Assembly: GCA_037126765.1 (NCBI GenBank)
Contig: JBBCBC010000032.1
Location: forward strand, 744,001-808,000
Length of the DNA stretch: 64,000 nt
Reading direction: 5' to 3'
DNA from: Stenogyne calaminthoides
Taxonomy: Eukaryota; Streptophyta; Magnoliopsida; Lamiales; Lamiaceae
Shown here: piece by piece, positions 45,457-58,031 of the stretch
How positions within the stretch are numbered: the first letter of the stretch is position 1
Layout of the letters: every line of letters starts with the position of its first letter
The notes under the pieces: model-generated
What the model saw: the letters and a program-made list of their open reading frames with translations, nothing else
Database searches by the model: none
What the model was told of the DNA's origin: nothing
Position numbers and translations under genes: made by a program

Positions 45457-47308
45457 TGTTGGGGAATGATTTGCACAGATCTATTCGGGGTGAATATTTA
45501 AATACAAATTTAATTCATTAATTATTACTAGCATGAATTAATCCTATATTAATTCAAATAATAATTGCAACAACATATCATGCATATAAAAAGCCACATA
45601 AAACCTACGCATTCGGAATCTACGGGTTTACGTGAACGTACCTCTCGGGATGGCAGTGACTTCGGTCGGACGGACTAACCAAAAGGACTTCCCAAGTATT
45701 CCCTTAGCCCTTGCTCAACTATCCGGTGGAAGGACACTTGTCGAACAATTAACAAAAGGAAAAAATAAACTTTGTTGCACCACCTTTGTGGATTTGCTAA
45801 TATTTCCAGCACATGGAATTGTACTTAGGAATGAACTAATCATCCCCTATTTATAGGAGAGGAGGGGTCGAAAATTTTAGTAGAAAATCAATGTGGGAAA
45901 AGACTTTTCTTGGTCACCAAGAAATCTTGAATTTATCTCCTATATTCTTTTTCCCATAATTAAAATATTCCACAAAAATCCCACCTCCTCAACAATATGG
46001 ATTTTTCGAAAATTTAATGATGCAAGAATCCAAGATTTGGATCTTCTTGAATTTATGAGATATTCTTGTATTTCAAGAAATACATATCTTCCATAATATC
46101 TTTTCAAGAAAATCAAGAAAATCTTTCTTGCTCATTATATCTTCTAATTTTCGAAAATTTTAATATAGATAACCTAGTGGGAGATTTCTTGAATTTAATG
46201 AGATAATCTTGTATTCCAAGAATACATATCTTCATTCCATAACAAAATTCAAAGAAAATCTTTCTCCCAACATATCTATAAATTTTGAAATTTTAGTTGG
46301 AAAATTAAGCAACAATATTTATTTTATTTTAATGACCTTTTCAGTTATTGGACTATTTGTTGGGCTACTCAGGGGGCCTTTAGGAGAATTAAGATTGGAC
46401 CTTCTAATGGACCTTGAATATCTAATATTGAGCCACAATATAATTCAAGCCCATAAATATTAATTAATCTCACTACATAATTAATATTGCACTATCCATC
46501 TTAACCCATGTTACAGTCAATATGGCTCCCGGTCATTATTTCCCGTGTTTAAGATTATCTAGCCAATTAATTAATTCAAGCCACTGAAATAGCTTTCTAA
46601 TTAATTAATATCTTTTATCCTTGGTCAAGGAACGGTTCTACATTATTATCCATACCGGAAATTAATTCCACTTGCAAGATTTGGTATGATAAAACTTATG
46701 AACCTCCCAAGGGGGCAAATCAAGCAAGCGTACTTGCACACGATTCTTCGTATTAAATCTTAGCAATCACATGTGACCAATAATATTGCCCAAGATAAAA
46801 AGTATTGAATCTCTCCGATTCGCTACCCATGATAAGTCAAAGCAATAGTTACCAATCCCACGTGATCCTATTTAAGGGGACGAAGGTTAAGAAACAACGA
46901 ACCACCGAGGTCTAATTCTTCCTTGTTTGGTTCTAAAGAAATTTATCCTCAGTGGGTCCTATTCAACAAGATCAGTCATGCACTAGTGTAATCTCTTGGT
47001 CAAGACAAACCAATCTGAGCCTTACACCTCAACCTTTCGCGATGGGTTGTTCATTTCCATCTAGGTCGTGAATGGTACTTTTTTAGTTACAAGGGATTGA
47101 TTAATTTAATCTTCGTGATCTCGGTATCACTAAATTAATTACAATGTAACACGTCATTTAATTATTGAACGGTTATGCAAGAAATATATGTAACATTCAA
47201 TCATATTTAAAGCATCGGTGATAAACAATTTATTTCAATAAATAAGTCCGAAAATTGGGTTTCGATTATACAAAGTAAAAAGCATACTTTTCAAAGATAA
47301 TCCCAACA
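45457..47308 (-). repeat. 3' LTR (1,852 bp) of the inserted Copia element
   Basis: TGTTGGGGAATG...CCCAACA as read on the plus strand. It carries about 100 bp (about 45731-45840) that are absent from the 5' LTR. The stretch after about 46920 differs from sister LTRs at many CAG/CTG sites. Confidence 0.9.
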
Positions 47309-47402
47309 ATCTCCCACTTATACTCAAAGTCGCTTTTAAGTATACTACAACATGTCTCGAGTAGTCCTTGACATCTAATGTCACCCACACTAACCTAATA
47401 AT

Positions 47403-50400
47403 TTCTCCCACTTATACTCAAAGCAGATTGGCAACGGTCTTGACACCCATTCCACTCACATGTCTCTCGAATGTATTCAGAGGCGGACGCTTTTGTGAAT
47501 GGATGCGCTAGTCATCATCCCTCGGACGCTATCTTTGCCACATCTATATCTCCTCTCTTAACTATTTCTCGTATAAGATGTCTTTTCCTTTAATGTGTTT
47601 GTTTGACTCGTGGACTCTTGGTTCTCTTGAATTTTGCTCGCGCCCTAGCAGATATTGCTAGACAAATTGAACACCATCCAAGTCCACTAAGAAGATCTAG
47701 AGCCCAATCGGTTCTTTTCTTCGCTTCTGGCAGCCTACTTACCCGACTTCCATGGTTGAGTCGTTGATGCATTTCTGCTTCACACTCGTCCATTTGATGG
47801 CTACACTTCCCAAATGGAAACACACTAACTGAGGCAGATAATTTCTAGAATCTAAGTCTGGATGGAAATCTGAGTCCGTGTAGCTAATGGGGATTGGAGT
47901 ATCTGACTGATAAATCGACATTCTATCCCGAGTTCTTTTCAGACACTTCAGAATGTTTTTAGCTGTCGTCCAATGCGTTTTCCCTATGCTACTTTGATAT
48001 CTTTCTACCATGCCTACGGCAAAGCAGATATCCGGTCTCGTACACAGCAATGCATACATAAGGTTTCCGACAGCCGAAGCACAAGGAATACCTTTCATGT
48101 CATCTATCTCCTTATTCGTCTTAGATGGATTCCAAGTCTGAAAGGTACGAATCCTTTCTTGGAATCTTGCATGCTGAAGTGTTTCAAGACAGTGTCTATG
48201 TATGAAACTTGCGATAACCCGATCATCATTTTCTTGCGATCTTGAGTAATCTTGATCCCAAGGATGTGTCCGGCTTTCCCTAAGTCTTTCATATCAAACT
48301 GTTTTGAAAGCCATGCCTTTACGTCTGATAACACCTTCACATTGTTCCCGATGATCACAATGTCATCTACGTATAGTACTAAGAATACCAATGCAGTTCC
48401 AATACGCTTTTTATACACACAACTTTCAAATTCGTTTTGATCAAACCCATAAGACTTTATTACATGATCAAAACATTGGTTCCAAGCTCTGGATGCCTGT
48501 TTGAGTCCGTAAATGGACCTCTTGAGCTTACAAACTTGGTGTTCTTGGCCTGTTTCAATGAAGCCTTGGGGTTGTTGCATATGGATATCTTCATCAAGAC
48601 TTCCGTTAAGGAAAGCTGTCTTGACATCCATTTGCCTGATTTCAAAGTCAAAATGCGCAGCAATCTATAAGAGAATAGGGATGGACTTAAGCATGGTTAA
48701 GGGCGAAAAAGTTTCCTCATAATCGATCCCTTCTTTCTGAGTATAACCTTTCGCCACTAGTCTTGCTTTAAAAGTTTTTAACCTTCCCGTCCGGTCCTCT
48801 TTTCCTCTTATATACCCATTTGCATCTAATGGATTTGACCCCATTAAGTGGTTCGACTAGCTTCCACACTCTATTATGAAACATAAAACCCACTTTGGCT
48901 TTCATTGCTATTTACCAAGAATCTGCATCCTTATCTTGGAGTGCCTCGTCATATGTCCATGGGTCTGATTCCGAAAATCAAGTCCGAGGACTCTCCTATT
49001 CCCATGAATCTCTCGGGCTGTCTAACAACCCTCCCACTAAGACGAGGCTCCGGTTGTGAAAGCGTATTGTTTGGTATATCATCTAGTACAGTTGGCACTG
49101 AGGTTTGCCCTCTAAGCTCATTTAAGGTAATCTCACTTCTGGGCTTTCTTTGGTTCATATAGTCTTCTTCCAAAAATCTAAAGTGGGTGCTGATGACCAC
49201 CTTTTGATCTTCGGGACTATAGAACATACACCCTTTTGTTCCCTCGGGGTATCCTACAAAACAGCCTTAATTCTGATCGAGGATCCAATTTACCGGCTTC
49301 CTTGTCCAACACGTAGGCCGGACACCCCCAAAATTCTCATGTGTCTCATACTAGGCTTGCGCCCGGTCCACAATTCTTTGGGAGTTTTGGGAACCGATTT
49401 GAATAGCACCAAGTTCAGAATGTAAGTCGCTGTTTCCAAGGTATGACCCCAGAACGACTCGATAAGATCCACATAACTCATCATTGATCTAACCATTTCC
49501 AAAAGAATTATGTTACTTCGCTCTGCAACCCCGTTTTGTTGAGGGGTTCCGGGTGCAGTGAGCTGGGATACAATCCCTTCATCAGATAAGTAGTTCAAAA
49601 CCACATTGCTGAGGTATTCGCCTCCACGATCAGATCGTAGAGACTTGATACGTTTTTCCCTATGATTCTCTGTTTGAGCCTTAAATTCTTAGAATTTCTC
49701 AAAGGTCTCATATTCATGCTTCATAAGGAAAATGTACCTTGAATAATCATCAATAAAATTACTCATAACCTCCTCTTGCTTTGGTTGACATTGGACTACA
49801 TACATCTGTGTGAACGATCTCTAACACTTCTTTGGCCCTATTCCCCTTGGCTCCAAATGCCATTTTGGTCATTCTACCCTCCAAACATGATTCGCATGTT
49901 GGAATTTGTTCAACTTGGAGACGCTCCAGTGAATCATCTTTCACCAACCTTTGTATCCTCTTTGGATTTATATGACCTAATCTTAGATGCCAAAGAAGTG
50001 TTTCGTTCACGCTTTCTTTTGTCGGAAATAGTTGATGTGTTATAGGATGCATTTCGTGAGTGGTGTGCACAGTTAATTGTATAGAGATTTTCCATCAATG
50101 TCCCGTAACAGATACACTCATCATTTCAAAAATGATGTCATTATTATTAGAAGAACCTTAGTGTCCTTTAATCGAATTTTAGAAACTGAAAGTGAATTCT
50201 TTCTAAAACTGGGAACATAAAGATAATCTCAAAAAAAACTTTATCTTCAAAAGATAGGTGCACTTCTCCCACTTCTCTAACTGCTACTCATGTAGCATTG
50301 CAATGTCTGCTACTTGCGTAGTATTGCAATAATCGTTACTATCGTAGCATTGCAATATCTGCCACTTACGTAGCATTGCAATGTCTTCTACTTTCGTAAC

Positions 50401-50530
50401 GTTGGCCAGTGTGATGAGGATCTCACTCCCACTAAGTTGCCGGATCATTTAGAACCCGTGAAGCCAACATGATTAGTGGATCTCGTATCAACCACCCACG
50501 AATGAGAAGTATACGCCGCTAAACAAGTTT
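47403..50530 (-). pseudogene. Copia pol (protease, integrase, RT, RNase H), frameshifted
   Basis: On the minus strand, in order: a protease segment near 50490 (WVVDTRSTNHV, where the usual DTG/DSG is DTR); GAG-pre-integrase (50070-49759: LLWHLRLGHINPKRIQRLV, CESCLEGRMTK); integrase core (49604-49290: GTPQQNGVAERSN); integrase C-terminal region (49227-48949); RT (48631-48104: AFLNGSLDEDIHMQQPQGF, SIYGLKQASRAW, and the catalytic motif in VLYVDDIVIIGN); RNase H (48098-47403). RT keeps its YVDD. Frame breaks separate most domains. Confidence 0.88.
50281..50410. repeat. Short tandem repeat, unit about 32 bp, inside Copia pol
   Basis: About four imperfect copies of GTAGCATTGCAATGTCTGCT. It lies between the protease segment and GAG-pre-integrase and breaks the polyprotein. 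Confidence 0.8.
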
Positions 50531-50559
50531 CAACAACTAGTGCGTGAGAATTACCTTTC

Positions 50560-51120
50560 TTTCCGTCCCTTTTGGGGTTGGAACAGGCAAAACCTCCATT
50601 GTCCTCTCTCACCGCAGCTTAAGCACTTCCTCTTTGGATTTTCCTTGACACAACAAGCATTCCTCATCTTACCATTGCCCTTAGCAACAGTTGAGTTTTA
50701 TTGCTTATGGCCTTTGTCCTCTTCTTTATCTTGCCTACCCTTGGCCTAGAAAATGAAGACGGACCACTTGTCGTCAAAGCTTGAGTTTGGTGCCTCTTCA
50801 TCATTTCTGCCGAGACCAAAAGCTTGCAACAAATTAGCTAGCGAGGCCAAAATGCTCAAAAACTTTTTGGGCAGAGAGTGAAGTACCAAATTCATCTGAG
50901 TATCCAGATCATAATCTGCACTCAGAATCTCAAGTTTGTTCAGATGGGCCATCTATTTTGAGGACGCAATCCCTTACGGGTTTGCCCTGCACCATTTTCA
51001 GCGACGACATCTCTCGCAAGGTGATCTGAAGAGTCCCGCATGTTTTGACTCGTCAGTTGGCTCATCTGATTTTTGTGTGTCAAAATCCACTTGTGCTTTT
51101 GTGCAATTAGGACAATTATA
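50560..51120 (-). pseudogene. Copia gag remnant
   Basis: The minus-strand frame at 50952-50746 holds MAHLNKLEILSADYDLDTQM and LVLHSLPKKF, the conserved Copia gag core. A damaged CCHC zinc knuckle follows at about 50640-50580 (C-F-K-C-G-E-like codons with substitutions). The N-terminal half is not recognisable. Confidence 0.7.
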
Positions 51121-51820
51121 ATTTTCCAATCAATATAGTTTCCCTACATATTGTATTGACTTTAAGTATAATAACAGTGGATTAAAAGGTAACGACATGC
51201 TGAACTGAAATAAACAACTATATGCAATAGCACATGAACATTCATCAGCCAACATCTCAAAATAGTTTAAATAAGCCACGTGGGGTGGGGCATTATTTAA
51301 ACACATTCAAGCAGGTTACAAAAAGAACAGTTACAAACTTTTAATATCCAGATTAATAGTTGGCTCCCACTTGACCAATATAAAATTGACAGGGACTTCG
51401 GGGAAGTATATGCATATCAATTTTATACCTAAGTAATAACCATGATTAAATACAAGATTACAATTTCGCTTTGATCGAGCCTCGTGGGGAGGGTCATCGT
51501 CGCCACTAGTAATAACCCACAATCATCCGTTTGGAATTCATTCATGTGAAAGCTATCTTTTGACCGTCTCGTGGGGGGAATTTCTCCAAAGGAATTCACA
51601 AATAAATAAATCATGGAGGTCAAAATTAATTCAATTTTATTATCCGGAATAAAATTGTCAATTAATTATTTAAACATACTTAGTAATTTTGAACGTGAGA
51701 TTTTTCCATTTGGCAACCCTCATGCAAACACATTTAAACAAATTAAATAAAGCATAAGATAGCACAAATAAATCAAGCAAAACAGAAAAATAAACATATT
51801 GGGCACAAATTATCCAATTG
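51121..51820. other. 5' internal region of the Copia element, not resolved
   Basis: This should hold the gag start, but no gag motif is recognisable. Short minus frames (for example 51429-51623) are unlike known gag. Confidence 0.45.
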
Positions 51821-52643
51821 TCATGGTTTGATTTTTCTTGGCTTGATCTTGAAGAGACACGTCTCGAATTTCTTCCACTCGTTCGTCTTGAAAAAATACT
51901 TCGTCTCGAAACGCCATGCAGTTCGCTGCGCAATGGGATGCACGCCAAGATCCGGCCGGCCACTTGGCCTAGGGATTTCGGCGGCTTTTAAGACCGCCGA
52001 AAGCCGAAACGCCGGTCTCTCGGCACTCCTCGGCGGTGTCGGCAGATCTCGACAGCGACGGCGCATCCACCCATCATCCTATGTATTAGAAGGCCCGCCT
52101 CCGCCTTGCGCAACCGGCGGCGCCGATGTATCGCGCTTGCTTGCGCGCGCATCGCGTCCGCCCGTCGCTTTCGGCAAGGCGCCGCGCGATACCGCGTCGC
52201 GCCTAGTGCCCTCCGTCTTGTAGCGGCCCTATTCTCGCGCCGCTTCATCGCCCGGCCTCGCCCTGCGCCCATGAGTGCGGGCCAGCGGCGCGCGTTACCC
52301 TACGCACAGTTACGGATTTCGTCCTTTAATTCTTCGTCTCTTCGCTCCCGATCTGGTTACAATTTACTTACAAAAAATAAATAAACCTAGATCTAGACTA
52401 GTCTATTACATTGATCGAATCAAACAAATCTGTCTACTCGTGGATTTTCTCACGAGGTAAAACAAATCGAGCTAATCGAATTAAAAAACCCACGGTTTAT
52501 ATGCATGCATAAACACATTAAAATCCATGACAATTGGATACCGCAAAAGCAGATCTAACGGTTCTACTATCGATTTCAAATTTAATGTCCAATTAATTAA
52601 ATTACAATTTAAAAAATTGAGCAAACCGGTGGCTCGATGCGCT
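51821..52643 (-). other. Leader of the Copia element with a GC-rich island
   Basis: 51900-52320 is strongly GC-rich (GGCGCC, GCGCGC and GCCGCCG-type runs), in sharp contrast to the AT-rich element. It contains an inverted pair CGGCGGCTTTTAAGACCGCCG. The bases next to the 5' LTR (minus strand AGCGCATCGAGCCACCGG) do not start with the TGG expected of a tRNA primer-binding site. It may be foreign DNA captured into the leader. Confidence 0.5.
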
Positions 52644-54394
52644 TGTTGGGGAATGATTTGCACAGATCTATTCGGGGTGAATATTTAAATACAAATTTAA
52701 TTCATTAAATATTACTAGCATGAATTAATCCTATATTAATTTAAATAATAATTGCAACAACATATCATGCATATAAAAAGCCACGTAAAACCTACGCATG
52801 CGGAATCTACGGGTTTACGTGAACGTACCTCTCGGGATGGCAGTGACTTCGGTCGGACGGACTAACCAAAAGGACTTTCCAAGTATTCCCTTAGCCCTTG
52901 CTCAACTATACGGTGGAAGGACATTTGCTAATCATCCCCTATTTATAGGAGAGGAGGGGTCGAAAATTTTAGCAGAAAATCAATGTGGGAAAAGACTTTT
53001 CTTGGTCACCAAGAAATCTTGAATATATCTCTTATATTCTTTTTTCCATAATTAAAATATTCCACAAAAATCCCACCTCCTCAACAATATGGATTTTTCG
53101 AAAATTTAATGATGCAAGAATCCAAGATTTGGATCTTCTTGAATTTATGAGATATTCTTGTATTTCAAGAAATACATATCTTCCATAATATCTTTTCAAG
53201 AAAATCAAGAAAATCTTTCTTGCTCATTATATCTTCTAATTTTCAAAAATTTCAATATAGATAACCTAGTGGGAGATTTCTTGAATTTAATGAGATAATC
53301 TTGTATTCCAAGAATACATATCTTCATTCCATAACAAAATTCAAAGAAAATCTTTCTCCCAACATATCTATAAATTTCGAAATTTTAGTTGGAAAATTGA
53401 GCAACAATATTTATTTTATTTTAATCACTTTTTCAGTTATTGGACTATTTGTTGGGCTACTCAGGGGGCCTTTAGGAGAATTAAGATTGGACCTTCTAAT
53501 GGACCTTGAATATCTAATATTGAGCCACAATATAATTCAAGCCCATAAATATTAATTAATCCCACTACATAATTAATATTGCACTATCCATCTTAACCCA
53601 TATTACAGTCAATATGGCTCCCGGTCATTATTTCTCGTGTTTAAGATTATCTAGCCCATTAATTAATTCAAGCCACTGAAATAGCTTTCTAATTAATTAA
53701 TATCTTTTATCCTTGGTCAAGGAACGGTTCAACATTATTATCCATACCGGAAATTAATTCCACTTGCAAGATTTGGTATGATAAAACTTATGAACCTCCC
53801 AAGGGGGCAAATCAAGCAAGCGTACTTGCACACGATTCTACGTATTAAATCTTAGCAATCACATGTGACCAATAATATTGCACAAGATAAAAAGTATTGA
53901 ATCTCTCTGATTCGCTACCCATGATAAGTCAAAGCAATAGTTACCAATCCCACGTGATCCTATTTAAGGGACGAAGGTTAAGAAACAACGAACCACTGAG
54001 GTCTAATTCTTCCTTGTTCAGTTCTGAAGAATTTATCCTCCTGTAGGTCCTATTCAGTGCATCAGTCATGCACTAGTGTAATCTTTTGGTCAAGACAAAC
54101 CAATCTGAGCCTTACACCTCAACCTTTCGCGATGGGTTGTTCATTTCCATCTAGGTCGTGAATGGCGTACTTTTAGTTACAAGGGACTGTTAATTTAATC
54201 TTCTGTGATCTGGTATCACTAAATTAACTACAATGTAACACGTACGAATTATTAAATAGTTATGCAGTAAATATATGTAACATTCAATCATATTTAAAGC
54301 ATCAGTGATAAATAATTTATTTCAGTAAATAAGTCTGAAAATTCAGTTTCGATTATACAAAGTAAAAAGCATACTTTTCAGTATAATCCCAACA
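52644..54394 (-). repeat. 5' LTR (1,751 bp) of the inserted Copia element
   Basis: It aligns to 45457-47308 along its length but lacks about 100 bp near 52925. The loss fits two short deletions, one bounded by a CTAAT direct repeat that can be read in the longer LTR. The TATA region (CTATTTATAGG on the plus strand) is at about 52939-52949. Confidence 0.9.
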
Positions 54395-55014
54395 CCCTGA
54401 CCGTCTGTCTCAGGGCGGCGATTTCTGCCTCATGTTGACTTGTTTGAGCCCCTCGGTGGTCGTTTATGCTGAGCCTGCTCAGCGCTGAGATGCGTGGTTC
54501 GTTCCTGAACTTCCTCTGGTGTTCGCCCTTCTCGGCTACAATCATTTGGTGAGAATTAACCTCGTCTTCTGCCCGCTCTGGCCCTTTTTGCACCGCGTTG
54601 TCTCCCAGGCGATCAAACACTGAGTCGTTTTCCCGATTGCTTCCTAGTCGACGGAAGACCAAGGGCTCTTGGTGCCCCAGGGGTAGCCTGTCTGCCCGGG
54701 GAGGGTTGACCTTTGCGGCCGAGATGGCCTGATTGAGGCCGACCTCCTAGGTGAGCTCTCCCCTTCGGGATAGCTCTAGGGCGAGCGACTTTGGTGATGG
54801 GTTGCGGGTCTTCTTCCTCGTCGAAGTTCAGGTTTCGCTTGCGTAAATATACCCACGCATTCTTCATCTTCGCGGGGGTCTTGAAGATCTGGGCCCAATT
54901 CTGTTCGTCCGCAGTTTTCTCTCGCAGGGGCCTCAATTCTGAGGATAGGGAGGCCTCTGCTCCGTCTCGCGGATCAGTTTTGAGCCCGGTGATCGGGATG
55001 TTGCTCTGTGCCAT
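54395..55014 (-). pseudogene. Gypsy gag, N-terminal part
   Basis: Minus-strand frames 55014-54613 (starting MAQSNIPITGLKTDPRDG) and 54662-54395 are the start of the gag-pol ORF next to the leader. An Ala/Glu-rich helical stretch (EAEIAALRQTVR) leads to the Copia insertion and is followed on its far side by ALQERMDN. This suggests a coiled coil split by the insertion. Confidence 0.7.
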
Positions 55015-55071
55015 CGCTTCTCGTGATTTCTTATAGAGTGGGATAGTGGTTTCCCACAGACGGCGCTAAAT

Positions 55072-55628
55072 TGTTATAGCTGGATTTGCCCGAGCGTATA
55101 ACAATCACTCACTAGATAAACAATAAAGCACAGAAATAGTAAAGGAACACACGATTTGTTAACCCGGTTCGCCAAAGATGGCTACTTCCGGGGGCAATAC
55201 CAAGCCAGGGATTTCTACTATAATATCTGCTTAAAGTCTAAGGTTTTTCATCCATTACAATGAGAGTGTTAACATGTATTTATAAGCACTAACTAGGGTT
55301 TCTGCGCCTTTAGTGGGCCGAGACCTTTGGCCTTTTAGGGTTCCCGACGGTGGAAGACGAATCCCGCCTACATCGGCGGTAATCTCGCTTGATGACCGGG
55401 TATTCCATATCTGCACACCGGGAATTAAATAATATCGGCCTCCCGGGCCCACTTTTTTGCTCGGCCGACTATCTTTGATCATGGTCGCTGGAATCAGGGC
55501 GACTAGGCCGGGGCGGTCTTCGTCTGGGTGGCGACCAGTCCGTCATGACCAAAGATGATGCTCGCATCATTGTCGCCTTACTTCGTGTCGCCCTACGATG
55601 GGTGCATTGCCATAGTGGGACCATAACA
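55072..55628 (-). repeat. 5' LTR of the Gypsy element
   Basis: TGTTATAGCTGG...GACCATAACA on the plus strand, 557 bp. It adjoins the GGCGCCGTCTGTGGG leader on its left. Its right edge cuts an Ale-type Copia integrase frame. Confidence 0.75.
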
Positions 55629-57971
55629 TATAGCTCTTAAGTCCTTTCTTGATAATCATGGTCTATATGTAACAAAATAACCCCTCCTCACACTCCCGAA
55701 CACAATGGCATGGTTGAGAGATGTCACAGGCATATTGTTGAAACCGCTCGAAACTTCATGCTTCTTCCGTCCTTTTCTCACTCTAGTCGTATGCCTTTGC
55801 AACTGCCGTATACCTAATAAATCGACTCCCCTCCGCCACCCTCTCAAATAAAAGTCCTTTTCACACTCTTTTTGGTCCTCCACCATCTTACACTTCTCTG
55901 CGTCAATTTGGATGCTTGTGCTACCCATGGATTCGACCATATACCCACTCCAAACTTGAACCTCGCTCCTCACCATGCATTTTTATTGGTTACAATCTTC
56001 GTCATCACGCATACACCTGCTTCGATATTGGTGAAAACAAGTTATATACATCTCGCCATGTTCGTTTCGTCGAGAATTCCTTCCCGTTTGCTGCATCTCT
56101 CCCCGAACAAGGTTATCCCCCTGCAGGTGTTCTAATTTCATCTCCCCTGACCCAATCTCATAGAACTCAGACGTCACTGGCTTCCCCTCCAGAACTACCC
56201 TCTTCTTTGTCGCCCGTCGAGTCTTCCTCTTCTTCATTGATGCCAGCTGCGTCAACCCCCTTAGCTCCTCTTTCTCCGCCGCCCATCGCGCCCGAACAAG
56301 TCTCTCCTTCAAACGATGGTCAAAATTCTCCTGTAGCTGGTTTAAATATTGTCTCCAATATACCCGATATTGTTCCTTCCTCTACTCATAATCGTCATCC
56401 GATGACCACACAAGCAAAGAATAATATTTTTCGCCCAAAGAAACTAAATTCTCTAACTACTAAACATCCCATTCCTCTTGCTGTAGAACCTTCATGTGTA
56501 TCCCAAGCTATTAAACACCCTGAATGGCATGAGGCCATGGACTCTGAGTTAAATGCTCTAATTCAAAATAACACGTGGGACCTTGTTCCAGCACCTCCTA
56601 ATTCTAATGTCATTGGTTGCAAGTGGGTTTTTCGTGTTAAACGTAATCCCGATGGTACTATCTCTAGATATAAAACTCGCCTCATGGCCAAAGGTTTTCA
56701 TCAACGTCCTGGAATTGATTTCCATGATACCTTCGGTCCTGTTGTTAAACCTGCTACCATACGTATTTTTCTCACTCTTGCCTTAACTCACTCTTGGCCT
56801 ATTCAACAACTTGACGTCAATAATGCAGTTCTCCATGGTAGTCTTCCTGATACCGTCTACATGTCTCAAACCCCCTGGCTTTCTTGACTCTCACTCGCCA
56901 AATCATGTTTGTCGTCTGAACAAAGCTATTTATGGTCTCAAACAAGCTCCTCGTGCTTGGTATGTTGAATTAAAATCGTTCATTTTATCATATGGATTCA
57001 ATGTTGCTCACTCTGATACATCTCTTTTTCTCTTCCACCGAGGTCCTATATCTTTGTTCTTTCTTGTCTACGTTGATGACTTACTAATCATCGGTAATGA
57101 TTCTAATGCGATCTCCCATTTTATTTCTACTATTTCTACTCGTTTTTCTATCAAAGATTTGGGCGCTCTTCACTATTTTCTTGGGGTCGAGGTTGTGCGA
57201 ACTCCTACGTCCATCTTTCTCAGTCAACACAAATACATACATGATCTTCTAGATCGAACTAACATGCTTGGAGCAAAAGAAGTCAACTCTCCTCTTTCTA
57301 CTTCTATTTCTCTACATCTGAATGATGGTTCGCCCAACACTGATCCTCGTCAATATCGTCATATTGTTGGTGCCCTTCAGTACTTGTCTCTTACTCGCCC
57401 TGATATATCTTTTGATGTTGGAAAATTATCTCAGTTCATGCATTGTCCTTCTGAAAGTCACTTCACAGCTGTAAAACGTGTGTTATGCTACCTAAAGCAC
57501 ACGATATTTCACGGTCTACTTCTTCGAGGAGGTGCTCCTCTTTCTCTTACCGCTTTCTCGGATTCTGATTGGGCTGGAAATCGGGATGATCGGTCTTCTA
57601 CATCTGCCTACGTGGTATATCTTGGTCGTTGTCATATATCTTGGTCCTCGAAGAAACAACGATCCATAGCTCGTTCATCCACAGAGGCAGAATATCGAGC
57701 GCTTGCCACATGTTCAATGGAGATACTCTGGTTATCTAACTTGCTTTCTGAGTTCCGTGTTGCACTTCCTTCGTCTCCTGTTCTCTATTGTGACAATCTT
57801 GCTGCTACTTATCTCTGTGCTAATCCCGTATTTCATTCTCGAATGAAACATATAGCCATAGACTATCATTTTGTTCGTAATCATGTGTCTAGTGGTTCCT
57901 TTCATGTCTCCTATGTGTCTACTGTTGATCAATTAGTTGATGTTCTCACTAAACCTCTTCCGACCTCTTAA
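55629..57971 (+). pseudogene. Ale-type Copia pol (integrase end, RT, RNase H)
   Basis: It begins inside integrase (HNGMVER-like codons near 55700, FGCLCYPW near 55910), then a Ser/Pro-rich linker. RT follows: IGCKWVFRVKRNPDGTISRY, KAIYGLKQAPRAWY and LVYVDDLLIIGND. RNase H comes last: FSDSDWAGNRDDRSS, SRSSTEAEYRALA-like residues, and VDVLTKPLPTS before the TAA at 57969-57971. The reading frame from 55916 is open except for a single +1-type shift at about 56870 in a run of Cs. That makes it the least damaged pol in the window. The upstream part was displaced by the Gypsy insertion. Confidence 0.9.
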
Positions 57972-58031
57972 GTTCATCCTGTGTCGATCCAAGATTGGTG
58001 TATCCGACGGATCCTCCATCTTGCGGGGGCC

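Larger units (their letters stand above)
45457..54394 (-). mobile_element. Full-length Copia element, degenerate, inserted in the Gypsy gag
   Basis: Two LTRs in direct order (45457-47308 and 52644-54394) enclose gag and pol on the minus strand. A perfect 5-bp TSD CCCTG flanks it (45452-45456 and 54395-54399). It is the same family as 13827-20551. All ORFs are broken. Length is 8,938 bp. Confidence 0.93.
41582..55628 (-). mobile_element. Truncated Tat-lineage Ty3/Gypsy element, interrupted by a Copia element
   Basis: Read on the minus strand: 5' LTR (55628-55072), the GGCGCCGTCTGTGGGAAACC leader, gag (split by the Copia at 45457-54394), protease, reverse transcriptase and RNase H. It then ends abruptly at about 41582 without integrase or 3' LTR. 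The extra RNase H with WELYVEGSATQARAGAGIIL is characteristic of the Tat group. Confidence 0.85.

Noticed and set aside
45893..46463. Plus-strand open frames of 67-84 codons, repeated almost identically at 52985-53555
   Set aside because: Both lie in the two LTRs of one Copia element. Duplication is due to the LTRs and not to a gene pair.
51828..52384. Arg/Ala-rich open frames up to 131 codons on both strands
   Set aside because: Lack of stops is a consequence of the GC-rich island. The frames look random and match no family.
52620..52643. Standard tRNA-Met primer-binding site for the Copia element
   Set aside because: The bases next to the LTR do not begin with TGG and do not match the usual TGGTATCAGAGC.
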